From an uncultured Collinsella sp. (lineage in GTDB: Bacteria > Actinomycetota > Coriobacteriia > Coriobacteriales > Coriobacteriaceae): DNA of 5,139 nt. Under the pieces are notes generated by a model. It was not told the origin of the DNA, did not search any database, and saw only the letters and a list, made by a program, of their open reading frames with translations. How positions within the stretch are numbered: the first letter of the stretch is position 1; every line of letters begins with the position of its first letter. The position numbers were made by a program, and so were the translations under genes. Positions 1-5,139 of the stretch are shown here, in pieces. The stretch covers positions 1 through 5,139 of the forward strand of contig CALJNY010000166.1 in NCBI GenBank assembly GCA_937981515.1, given 5' to 3'.

Positions 1-1
1 C

Positions 2-541
2 AGTGACGAGAAGAGTCGTGGTGGCGGCGGACTCGAGACCTTTAAGGAAATCGCGGCCAGCCGAGGCTTTGAGCTCAAGACTGTCACCACCGTTTTTGAG
101 CTCCTCGTCTGTAGCAAGGCACTCTCCGGGATTACCGGGTTTCCCGAAGGCTGCGAGCTCACACGCGCCAAACGCATCCGTTACGCAAACGGACACGCCG
201 TGTGCTCCGACGACTCCTATTACCTAAGCTCACAGGTACCGGGGCTGACACCCGAGATTGTCAACGACTCGATCTATCGTTACCTCGAAGAAGACCTTGG
301 CATTAAGATTGTCACGGGCAAACGCGATGTAACGATCGAGCATCCCACGCCCGAGGATACGCGCGTGCTCGATCTCGACGACTTTAACGCACTCGCCGTT
401 ATACGTGGGCAGACCTACAACGCCGACGGCATCCTTATGGAATACACCGAGACCAAACAGGTCCCCGGGTTCTTTTTGCTCCATGAAACCGTGACGCGCA
501 ACGGTACCGGTCGAACCGGCCACCAAAGTAGCATGAACTAA
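2..541 (+). CDS. GntR-family transcriptional regulator, C-terminal UTRA domain (5' partial)
   Basis: The reading frame is open from the left edge to a TAA at 539-541, giving 179 residues with no start in the window. It matches the UTRA ligand-binding domain of HutC/FarR-type GntR regulators from about residue 11 to 158. The signs are the opening GLETF segment, the central SDDSYYL strand, the helix SIYRYLEEDLGI ending in the pattern typical of UTRA domains, and the late strand GILMEYTE (residues 143-150). The N-terminal winged-helix DNA-binding domain would lie upstream of the window. In this family the UTRA domain binds a small effector, often a sugar phosphate or amino-acid derivative, and releases DNA. 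The effector cannot be told from this fragment. An internal ATG at 200 is in frame but would cut the domain in half, so it is not taken as the start. The last 20 or so residues are polar and not recognisable. The gene converges on the ferredoxin gene and has its own strong terminator. Whether it controls the dehydrogenases to the right is unknown. Confidence 0.85.
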   Translation, partial: SDEKSRGGGGLETFKEIAASRGFELKTVTTVFELLVCSKALSGITGFPEGCELTRAKRIRYANGHAVCSDDSYYLSSQVPGLTPEIVNDSIYRYLEEDLGIKIVTGKRDVTIEHPTPEDTRVLDLDDFNALAVIRGQTYNADGILMEYTETKQVPGFFLLHETVTRNGTGRTGHQSSMN

Positions 542-550
542 CCATTTATT

Positions 551-622
551 AGTTGCGGTGGAATAGTTCCTAGAATGGCCAGCTTAAAGGCAAAACGGGA
601 ACTATTCCACCGCAACTTTTTT
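551..622 (+). terminator. Intrinsic terminator of the GntR-type gene, 20-bp perfect stem
   Basis: Positions 551-570 and 598-617 are a perfect 20-bp inverted repeat around a 27-nt loop (571-597). A run of six T follows at 617-622. It begins 10 nt after the stop of the + strand gene, so it fits as that gene's rho-independent terminator. The stem is longer and the loop larger than usual for a simple terminator, so the element could also be a dispersed repeat that serves as a terminator. On the minus strand the stem is followed by AATAAATGG, not a U-run, so it should work poorly in that direction. Confidence 0.8.
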
Positions 623-653
623 GGCCGGCGGGGCAGTACCTGTCCCACCGGCC
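623..653. other. GC-rich hairpin in the convergent gap
   Basis: GGCCGGCGGGG at 623-633 pairs with TCCCACCGGCC at 643-653, with one mismatch and one G-T pair. Two further pairs close a 5-nt loop. It lies 19 nt past the stop of the minus-strand ferredoxin gene and directly after the T-run of the + strand terminator. It may help end or protect the ferredoxin transcript. Read on the minus strand it is followed by A6, not U, so it is not a canonical intrinsic terminator. Confidence 0.45.
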
Positions 654-672
654 ATCATTTACGCTCGTTTAG

Positions 673-1926
673 CTAGTCCGCGAGCTTTTCCACCTGGTCG
701 AGCATCTTGTCCAGCTTGGCCTTTGCCTCGGCCTTGACCTTCTCAGCTTCTTCGTGAGCCTTCGCCTTCTGGGCGGCCTTTTCCTCGGCTTCGGGATCGA
801 CGACGACCAGATTGGACGCGTCGTGCTCAACAAGCTTGAGCGCATGCTCGGGACACACCTTGACACAGGCGCCGCAGCCCAAACAATACGTGGACTCCAA
901 CGCAAAGCGGCCGCTTCCCACCAAATCGCAGGCGAACGTGGGGCATACATTGACGCACTCGCCGCACGACGTGCACTTGTCAAAATCGCACTCCGGCGTG
1001 CTCACCTGCATGTTCTGGGCAAGCTCGGGATGGTTTTGCAGTGTCGAGAGCACCAGCTGCCGCCCGTGCGTAAGCGTACGGCGACGCTTGGTCGTCGTGG
1101 TGCCGCACATGGTGTTGAGCGTGCGCTCGAGCTGCGTGATCTGGTGACGGTGGGCCTTCAACTTCTGCGTCACCGAGGCCAGTGCCGCAGTCGCCGGATT
1201 GAGCTTGGTCACCGTCAGGCCCGTGGTGCGGGCGATCTTTTCCATGTACTCCTTGCGCTCGTACTCGCGGCGCTTATGGCATTTGAGGCTCTTGGAGTCG
1301 ACCTCCAAGCCCATACCCGTGCCGGACCACTCCTCGGCCTTCGCAATCGCCTCGCCCAGAATGTCCTCGCCGCCGGTGTTGCGGCATTTATCGCACACGC
1401 CCAACGGCAGGTACACACTCACGTTGGGATAGTCTGCCAGTACCGAGAACCAGGTCTCGGCCGTAATATCGCCCACGCAGGCAACGACGACTTCGTTCTC
1501 GCGCGGCATGCGCTTAAGGGCACGCGTGCAGGTGACGTAGGCGGTCTCGTGGCTCGTAGCCGCCGAGACAATGTCGTCGTAGACGTTTTTGGGCGCCAGG
1601 CGCGGCGAGATGATCGCCTCGGTCGGACAGGCAGCGGCGCACAGGCCGCACTTGCGACAGGAGTCGAGGATCTCGATGGAGTCTTCCTCGACCTCGATAG
1701 CGTTGACCGGGCACACGTCCATGCACGCGGTGCAGCCGCTCTTTTCGTTTTTGCAGGTCAGGCACGGAATGGTGTTGCCGCGCGGACGCTCCTTGTAGTC
1801 AGCAGGATTCCATTGCGGCGCCGACGGATCGAGTGCATCGGTCACACCGCCAAGCGGGTTTTTAAGAAAGTCGAAACCCTTGCTGATCTCGATAATGTCA
1901 TCAAACAGATCGTGTTCCTGCGCCAT
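673..1926 (-). CDS. Four-cluster 4Fe-4S ferredoxin-type protein
   Basis: A 417-residue cytosolic-looking iron-sulfur protein with no signal peptide or membrane segment. The N-terminal ferredoxin region has C55-x2-C58-x6-C65-x2-C68-x3-C72-P, then C90-x2-C93-x2-C96-x3-C100-P. The C-terminal region has C318-x2-C321-x2-C324-x3-C328-P and C348-x2-C351-x2-C354-x3-C358-P. This gives four cysteine sets, each able to hold a [4Fe-4S] cluster. The first set is atypical because the expected leading cysteine is displaced to 55/58. Between the pairs lies a domain with C150 and C178-x2-C181 that resembles the cysteine-bearing MvhD/HdrA-linked segment of redox proteins; this is a weak, by-eye likeness. Residues 373-417 form a charged Ala/Glu/Lys-rich helix, probably a coiled coil. 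The ATG at 1926 is chosen because GGGAGGGG sits 6 nt before it; an in-frame TTG at 1956 would add ten residues but overlaps that ribosome site. The likely role is electron transfer to or from a partner oxidoreductase, which the window does not identify. Confidence 0.85.
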   Translation of the reverse strand: MAQEHDLFDDIIEISKGFDFLKNPLGGVTDALDPSAPQWNPADYKERPRGNTIPCLTCKNEKSGCTACMDVCPVNAIEVEEDSIEILDSCRKCGLCAAACPTEAIISPRLAPKNVYDDIVSAATSHETAYVTCTRALKRMPRENEVVVACVGDITAETWFSVLADYPNVSVYLPLGVCDKCRNTGGEDILGEAIAKAEEWSGTGMGLEVDSKSLKCHKRREYERKEYMEKIARTTGLTVTKLNPATAALASVTQKLKAHRHQITQLERTLNTMCGTTTTKRRRTLTHGRQLVLSTLQNHPELAQNMQVSTPECDFDKCTSCGECVNVCPTFACDLVGSGRFALESTYCLGCGACVKVCPEHALKLVEHDASNLVVVDPEAEEKAAQKAKAHEEAEKVKAEAKAKLDKMLDQVEKLAD

Positions 1927-1930
1927 GCGC

Positions 1931-1940
1931 GGCCCCTCCC
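1931..1940 (-). promoter_or_regulatory. Ribosome binding site deciding the ferredoxin start
   Basis: On the minus strand GGGAGGGG lies about six bases before the ATG at 1924-1926. It is the strongest Shine-Dalgarno match in the window. It favours this ATG over the upstream in-frame TTG at 1954-1956. Confidence 0.7.
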
Positions 1941-1966
1941 TGAGCAGTGCAAACAAGCAAGAGATA

Positions 1967-1997
1967 ATGATACGCTATCGGCCCACGCCTTGGGCAA
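1967..1997 (-). promoter_or_regulatory. Possible sigma-70-type promoter of the ferredoxin gene
   Basis: On the minus strand TTGCCC (1992-1997) and TATCAT (1967-1972) match the -35 and -10 consensus at 4/6 and 5/6 positions. They are separated by 19 bp, longer than ideal. Transcription would start near 1960 and give a leader of about 34 nt containing the strong ribosome site. This is a by-eye match in a 151-bp gap, so the alternative of read-through from the upstream dehydrogenase gene remains open. Confidence 0.3.
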
Positions 1998-2077
1998 ATT
2001 ACATGCGGCGCATCTTTGCGGCAAATAGCCTATGGCCTATCGCCGCCTCGATTGCACAAGATCAATCAAGCGCCAAG

Positions 2078-3145
2078 CTATGCCTCGCACATGAGCTGCA
2101 CGAGCTTTTGTTTGGTCACCTTGGCCTGCTCGTTGGCCATATTGCGCTCGTTTCTAAAGACCGCATTTGCAACACCCTGCAAATCGGCATCGGAAATCTC
2201 GCCAAGACCCAGCTCCTCGAGCGTCGTCGGCAGACCAACGCGCTGGCAAAACTCGAGCACCTGATCAAGCTCGGGCGCACGCTCTAGGCGCAGCTGGACC
2301 ACCAGGCCAAATGCCACGGCCTCACCGTGCATAGCCCTGCACTCGGGCAGAATCGTCAGACCGTTGGCGATGGCATGTGCCAACGCCAAGCCACCGCTCT
2401 CAAAGCCGACGCCCGAGAGCAGAATATTGCACTCGATCAGGCGCTCAACTGCCGGCGATGTACGGCCCTTTTTGAGATCGCGCTTGGCAGCGACGCCGCA
2501 CTCCATAAGCGTGTCATAGCAGGCACGAGCCGTAACCAAGGCCAAGTGTCCCGGCGCGCCCCCGTGCTCGTTGGCGCCATGCGCCGCGGCGCACGAACGT
2601 GCCTCGAAGTACGTTGCCAGTGCGTCGCCCATGCCAGCGACCGTCATACGCAGTGGGGCCGCCGCGACCACGTTGGTATCGACCACGACCAGGTCTGGAT
2701 TCTTCTCGAGCATCAGGTAGCGGTCGAACGACCCATCCTCGTGATACAGCGCCGAAATCGCGCTGCACGGACCATCCATCGAAGCCGCCGTGGGACATAC
2801 GCACAACGGCAACTCGGCATAAAACGCAACGGCCTTGGCGATATCGAGCATTTTGCCGCCGCCAATACCCACTACCATGTCGCAATACTCGGCCTGGGCT
2901 TCCTTAGCCATTTCGACAACGGCCTCTTCCGTACACGGACCGTCATAAATCTTAAAGAACGGCTCGCTTAGATCTTCGTCCAGAAATCCATCGACGATCT
3001 GCCTGCACAGCCGATCCTCGGTGCCCTGGTCAAACAAGACATAGGCAGCGCAGCCCAACCATGACAAATACCTGCCTTGACGCGACAGTTCGCCCGGCCC
3101 CTGAACATACCGGCCGGGACCGCCGTAAACCATAGGAAGCGCCAT
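2078..3145 (-). CDS. Glycerol dehydrogenase-like NAD-dependent alcohol dehydrogenase, diverged paralogue
   Basis: A 355-residue member of the GldA branch of the iron-containing/zinc alcohol dehydrogenase superfamily. The NAD-binding loop GIGGGKMLDIAK is at 93-104. The substrate-side motif SMDGPCSA includes D124. The presumed metal ligands are D174 (GMGDALATYFEA), H257 (LAHAIANGL) and H273 (MHGEAVAFG). All key residues are kept, so it should be an active enzyme. GldA oxidises glycerol to dihydroxyacetone with NAD+, and relatives act on other vicinal diols or hydroxyketones. It is clearly related to the neighbouring gldA-like protein: by hand, about 60 of 90 residues match between the NAD loop and the first metal ligand. 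It differs in ways that may matter: ST to SM before D124, AHAIHNGL to AHAIANGL, one residue less before H273, a different 35-48 segment, and a C-terminus about a dozen residues shorter that lacks the paralogue's final helix and tail. The start ATG aligns with that of the paralogue; a modest ribosome site (GGCGGA) lies 7 nt upstream. The exact substrate is uncertain. Confidence 0.88.
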   Translation of the reverse strand: MALPMVYGGPGRYVQGPGELSRQGRYLSWLGCAAYVLFDQGTEDRLCRQIVDGFLDEDLSEPFFKIYDGPCTEEAVVEMAKEAQAEYCDMVVGIGGGKMLDIAKAVAFYAELPLCVCPTAASMDGPCSAISALYHEDGSFDRYLMLEKNPDLVVVDTNVVAAAPLRMTVAGMGDALATYFEARSCAAAHGANEHGGAPGHLALVTARACYDTLMECGVAAKRDLKKGRTSPAVERLIECNILLSGVGFESGGLALAHAIANGLTILPECRAMHGEAVAFGLVVQLRLERAPELDQVLEFCQRVGLPTTLEELGLGEISDADLQGVANAVFRNERNMANEQAKVTKQKLVQLMCEA

Positions 3146-3176
3146 ACGAGAATCCGCCCTTCATCAAACAACGATT

Positions 3177-3205
3177 GGTGCAAAGTAACCTTGCCCCTTT
3201 GCACC
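3177..3205. promoter_or_regulatory. Palindrome with 9-bp arms before the second dehydrogenase gene, possible operator
   Basis: GGTGCAAAG (3177-3185) and CTTTGCACC (3197-3205) are perfect inverted copies 11 bp apart. Their centres are 20 bp apart, about two helical turns, as expected for a dimeric DNA-binding protein. The element lies 31 bp upstream of the start codon at 3145, and just past the gldA terminator. On the minus strand it covers the spacer and -10 of a weak promoter candidate, TTGCTA (3207-3212), 17 bp, GTTACT (3184-3189). It could instead act as an RNA hairpin in the leader. Confidence 0.4.
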
Positions 3206-3210
3206 ATAGC

Positions 3211-3246
3211 AAAAAGGGGCAAAGCCATCTGTTGGCTTTGCCCCTT
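3211..3246 (-). terminator. Intrinsic terminator of the gldA-like gene
   Basis: A perfect 14-bp stem (3214-3227 with 3233-3246) with a 5-nt loop begins 12 nt past the gldA-like stop codon. On the minus strand it runs into five U (3211-3215). This is a textbook rho-independent terminator and implies that the second dehydrogenase gene has its own promoter or depends on read-through. Confidence 0.88.
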
Positions 3247-3258
3247 CCTTAGCTTGAT

Positions 3259-4359
3259 TTACTCATCCATGAGGTAATAATGACCCAGCGCGTCGGCACC
3301 CAGGATGGCGTTTGCGACCATCTCAGGCGTCACCTCAAACGGCATGTTGCACATGGTATCCTCGGGCGCGCACGCGGCCTCGGCAACAATCATGGCCTTC
3401 TCGCGCGTAAGCTCGGCAACGCCAAGTTCCTTCATCGTGACCGGCAGGCCCAGCTCAATGCAGAAGCCCAAGACTTCCTCGAGCTTCTCGGTCGGGGCAT
3501 CCTCGAGTACCAGTTGGACGATGGCGCCAAAGGCGACCTTCTCGCCGTGATACATGCCATGGCACTCGGGCAGCATCGTCAGGCCATTGTGGATGGCATG
3601 AGCAGCAGCAAGGCCCGAGCTCTCAAAGCCAATGCCCGAAAGCAACGTATTGGCCTCGATGATGTGCTCGACGGCGGGCGTGAGCGCACCCTTCTCCAGC
3701 GCGACCTTGGCCTTGACGCCATCGGCCATGAGCGTCTCATAGCAGAGCTTGGCGAGCGCCAGGCCGGCCATTCCGCCCTTGCCGCCGGCGCAGGTGCCGC
3801 CGTCGGCATCGTGCGTCGCCTGAGCCTCGAAATAGGTTGCGAGCGCATCGCCCATACCGGAAACCGTCAGGCGCACCGGGCTCGCCGCGATAACCGTCGT
3901 ATCCATCAGGACAATGTTGGGGTTTGCCTTAAGGAAGAGGTACTTGTCGAACTGGCCGTCATCGGTGTAAAGCACCGAAAGTGCCGAGCACGGTGCATCG
4001 GTCGAGGCAATGGTGGGGCAAATGATAACCGGGGACTCCAGGTAATAGGCGACGGCCTTCGCGGTGTCGAGGATCTTGCCGCCACCGACGCCGACGATGA
4101 TGTCGCAACCGTTGTCGCGAGCGAGCGCAACCAGGCGATCGACCTCGCCCTTGGAGCACTCGCCGTTAAAGTCCTCAAACAGCAGCTCGGCCTTGGCCTC
4201 GGCAAAGCCGCCCTCGATCTTGGCACCGACGCGCTTCTTGCCCGAAGGCGTCACGATGACGAGGGCCTTAGCGCCGAGCGGCTCGACATAGGAGCCGAGC
4301 TTGGCGAGCTCGTCCGGACCCTGGATGTACTTGCTGGGGCTATTGAAAATTGCAGCCAT
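3259..4359 (-). CDS. gldA: Glycerol dehydrogenase (NAD-dependent, GldA family)
   Basis: A complete 366-residue protein of normal GldA length. It is expected to interconvert glycerol and dihydroxyacetone with NAD+/NADH in the cytosol, and to reduce hydroxyacetone-type ketones in reverse. An N-terminal nucleotide-binding domain carries the NAD loop GVGGGKILDTAK (90-101) and the motif STDAPCSA with D121, which contacts substrate in this family. The all-helical C-terminal domain supplies the metal ligands D171 (GMGDALATYFEA), H254 (AAAHAIHNGL) and H271 (MYHGEKVAFG), the arrangement of zinc-dependent GldA rather than the four-ligand iron enzymes. The ATG at 4359 is the natural start: the protein begins with the family pattern (KYIQGPDEL at 10-18), and GGGA lies 6 nt upstream. 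The gene follows an iron-containing ADH gene after 78 nt that hold a terminator, and is followed by a second paralogue. No dihydroxyacetone kinase gene is in the window, so the fate of the product is not shown here. Confidence 0.92.
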   Translation of the reverse strand: MAAIFNSPSKYIQGPDELAKLGSYVEPLGAKALVIVTPSGKKRVGAKIEGGFAEAKAELLFEDFNGECSKGEVDRLVALARDNGCDIIVGVGGGKILDTAKAVAYYLESPVIICPTIASTDAPCSALSVLYTDDGQFDKYLFLKANPNIVLMDTTVIAASPVRLTVSGMGDALATYFEAQATHDADGGTCAGGKGGMAGLALAKLCYETLMADGVKAKVALEKGALTPAVEHIIEANTLLSGIGFESSGLAAAHAIHNGLTMLPECHGMYHGEKVAFGAIVQLVLEDAPTEKLEEVLGFCIELGLPVTMKELGVAELTREKAMIVAEAACAPEDTMCNMPFEVTPEMVANAILGADALGHYYLMDE

Positions 4360-4375
4360 AACTATCCCATTCTCT

Positions 4376-4415
4376 AAAAAAGAAAGGGACTCCGTACGGA
4401 TACGTGCGGAGCCCC
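4376..4415 (-). terminator. Intrinsic terminator after the iron-containing ADH gene, close to the gldA start
   Basis: A 13-position stem (4386-4398 with 4403-4415) has one mismatch and one G-U pair around a 4-nt loop. On the minus strand it is followed by UUUCUUUUUU (4376-4385). It starts 22 nt past the ADH stop codon. The U-run ends only 16 nt before the gldA start codon, so there is no room for a complete promoter between the two. Confidence 0.85.
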
Positions 4416-4437
4416 TCGTTACGATAACAAGAGTCGA

Positions 4438-5139
4438 TTAGAAATCGATGTCGGTGTCGTAGTAGCAGGCCTTGAGGATCTTCTCGAAGTCGGCAGCCTT
4501 GGTCTCACGCGGGTTCTCGGGCGTGCAGGCGTCCTGCTCGGCGTTCGCGGCGATCTCGGGCAGCTTGGCGAGGAACTCCTCCTCGGAAACCATCTGCGGG
4601 TTCTCGGCGTCGACCTTCACGCCACCATTCGCGTAATCCTTGATGGACTGCGGAATGTTGAGCTGGTCGTTGAGGTCGCGGATCTTCTGGACGAGCGCAG
4701 CGATGAGCTCCTCGTTGGTCTCGCCGGGAAGGTGCAGGATCTCCTTGGCCACGTAAGCGTAACGCTCGGCAGCACGGGGATCCTTGGAGTTCCACTGGAT
4801 GACCTTGCCCAGGTACATGGCGTTAGCGGCACCGTGGATGATGTGGCCGTTCTCGAAGGCAGCACCGGTCTTGTGAGCCATGGAGTGAACGATGCCGAGC
4901 AGGCCCGAGGAGAAGGCGATACCGGCGATGCACTGAGCCTCGTGCATGTGCTGACGGGCCTCATGGTCGCCAGCATAGGACTTGGGCAGCCACTCGACGA
5001 TCTCGCGGATGCCGTGCAGAGCGTTGGCGTCGGTGAACATAGAGGCGCAGGTGGAAACGTAGGCCTCCATGCAGTGGGTCAGAGCATCCATGCCGGTGTG
5101 AGCGCACAGCTTGGCGGGCATGGTGTAGGTGAGCTCGGG
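4438..5139 (-). CDS. Iron-containing alcohol dehydrogenase, C-terminal part (5' partial)
   Basis: The frame is open from the right edge to a TAA at 4438-4440 and gives 233 residues; the N-terminal NAD(P)-binding half lies outside the window. The start of the fragment, PELTYTMPAK then GMDALTHCMEAY, is the Fe-ADH signature; D18 and H22 of the fragment are presumed metal ligands. The second signature, VHSMAHKTGAAF followed by GHIIHGAAN, supplies H85 and H102. These four residues correspond to the Asp-His-His-His iron site known from FucO. The extra GHI before IHG is, as I recall it, a normal trait of one fermentative subgroup. The ending DACTPENPR ... CYYDTDIDF resembles the tail of stand-alone clostridial-type ethanol/butanol dehydrogenases, not that of the bifunctional AdhE, although AdhE cannot be fully excluded without the N-terminus. 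The expected reaction is reduction of aldehyde to alcohol with NAD(P)H, regenerating oxidised cofactor in fermentation. A strong terminator follows. Confidence 0.88.
   Translation of the reverse strand, partial: PELTYTMPAKLCAHTGMDALTHCMEAYVSTCASMFTDANALHGIREIVEWLPKSYAGDHEARQHMHEAQCIAGIAFSSGLLGIVHSMAHKTGAAFENGHIIHGAANAMYLGKVIQWNSKDPRAAERYAYVAKEILHLPGETNEELIAALVQKIRDLNDQLNIPQSIKDYANGGVKVDAENPQMVSEEEFLAKLPEIAANAEQDACTPENPRETKAADFEKILKACYYDTDIDF

Noticed and set aside
754..2028. Long open frame on the + strand opposite the ferredoxin gene (424 codons)
   Set aside because: It is a shadow frame created by GC-rich codon use. Its Arg/Ala/Leu-rich translation has no recognisable domain, and the opposite strand encodes a clear four-cluster ferredoxin.
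2020..2041. Short direct repeat GCCTATG/GCCTATC in the gap before the ferredoxin gene
   Set aside because: Two six-base copies are too short and too few to call a repeat or binding site.
2047..2070. 8-bp stem (CTCGATTG / CAATCAAG) just after the second dehydrogenase stop
   Set aside because: The stem is short with a G-T pair, and no U-run follows on the minus strand, so it is not called a terminator.
3280..4377. Open frame on the + strand covering nearly all of gldA (365 codons)
   Set aside because: Same cause: the antisense frame of a GC-rich gene. The protein has no family motifs, while the minus strand carries every GldA signature.
4418..4432. GTTA-N3-TAAC near TTGTTA in the ADH-gldA gap, considered as a Rex-like redox operator
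   Set aside because: Only a TTGTTA half-site fits; the spacing and second half do not match the known Rex consensus, so it is not supported.
4825..4860. Three extra residues (GHI) before the last iron-ligand histidine of the alcohol dehydrogenase
   Set aside because: From memory this spacing is normal in one subgroup of fermentative iron-containing alcohol dehydrogenases, so it is not treated as an anomaly.

Overview
The window reads as chromosomal DNA of a GC-rich, anaerobic, fermentative bacterium. Base composition is GC-rich, intergenic gaps are short, and the genes are iron- or zinc-dependent alcohol dehydrogenases plus a multi-cluster ferredoxin. The style of the proteins suggests an actinobacterial gut anaerobe of the Coriobacteriia (Collinsella-like). 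That assignment is an impression from codon use and protein style, not a search result.

Layout, left to right: the 3' end of a GntR-type regulator (UTRA effector domain, + strand, cut by the left edge); its intrinsic terminator, a very strong 20-bp stem at 551-622; then four genes, all on the minus strand. In transcription order, from the right edge, these are the C-terminal half of an iron-containing alcohol dehydrogenase (cut by the right edge), a complete glycerol dehydrogenase (gldA-like), a second diverged glycerol dehydrogenase paralogue, and a 417-residue protein with four [4Fe-4S] motif sets. The last gene converges on the GntR gene.

Clear intrinsic terminators follow the iron-ADH gene (4376-4415) and the gldA gene (3211-3246). 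The minus-strand genes are therefore probably several transcription units or an attenuated series, not one simple operon. No good terminator separates the second paralogue from the ferredoxin gene. The gap there carries a possible promoter and a good ribosome binding site.

Functionally the block is about NAD(H)- and ferredoxin-linked redox balance: interconversion of alcohols with aldehydes or ketones by the dehydrogenases, and electron transfer by the iron-sulfur protein. No dihydroxyacetone kinase, glycerol transporter or hydrogenase gene lies inside the window, so a full pathway cannot be assigned. I see no mobile element, CRISPR array, RNA gene or defence system, and no convincing new system. 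The points most worth a second look are regulatory: the terminator ending 16 nt before the gldA start codon, and the 9-bp-arm palindrome in front of the second paralogue.
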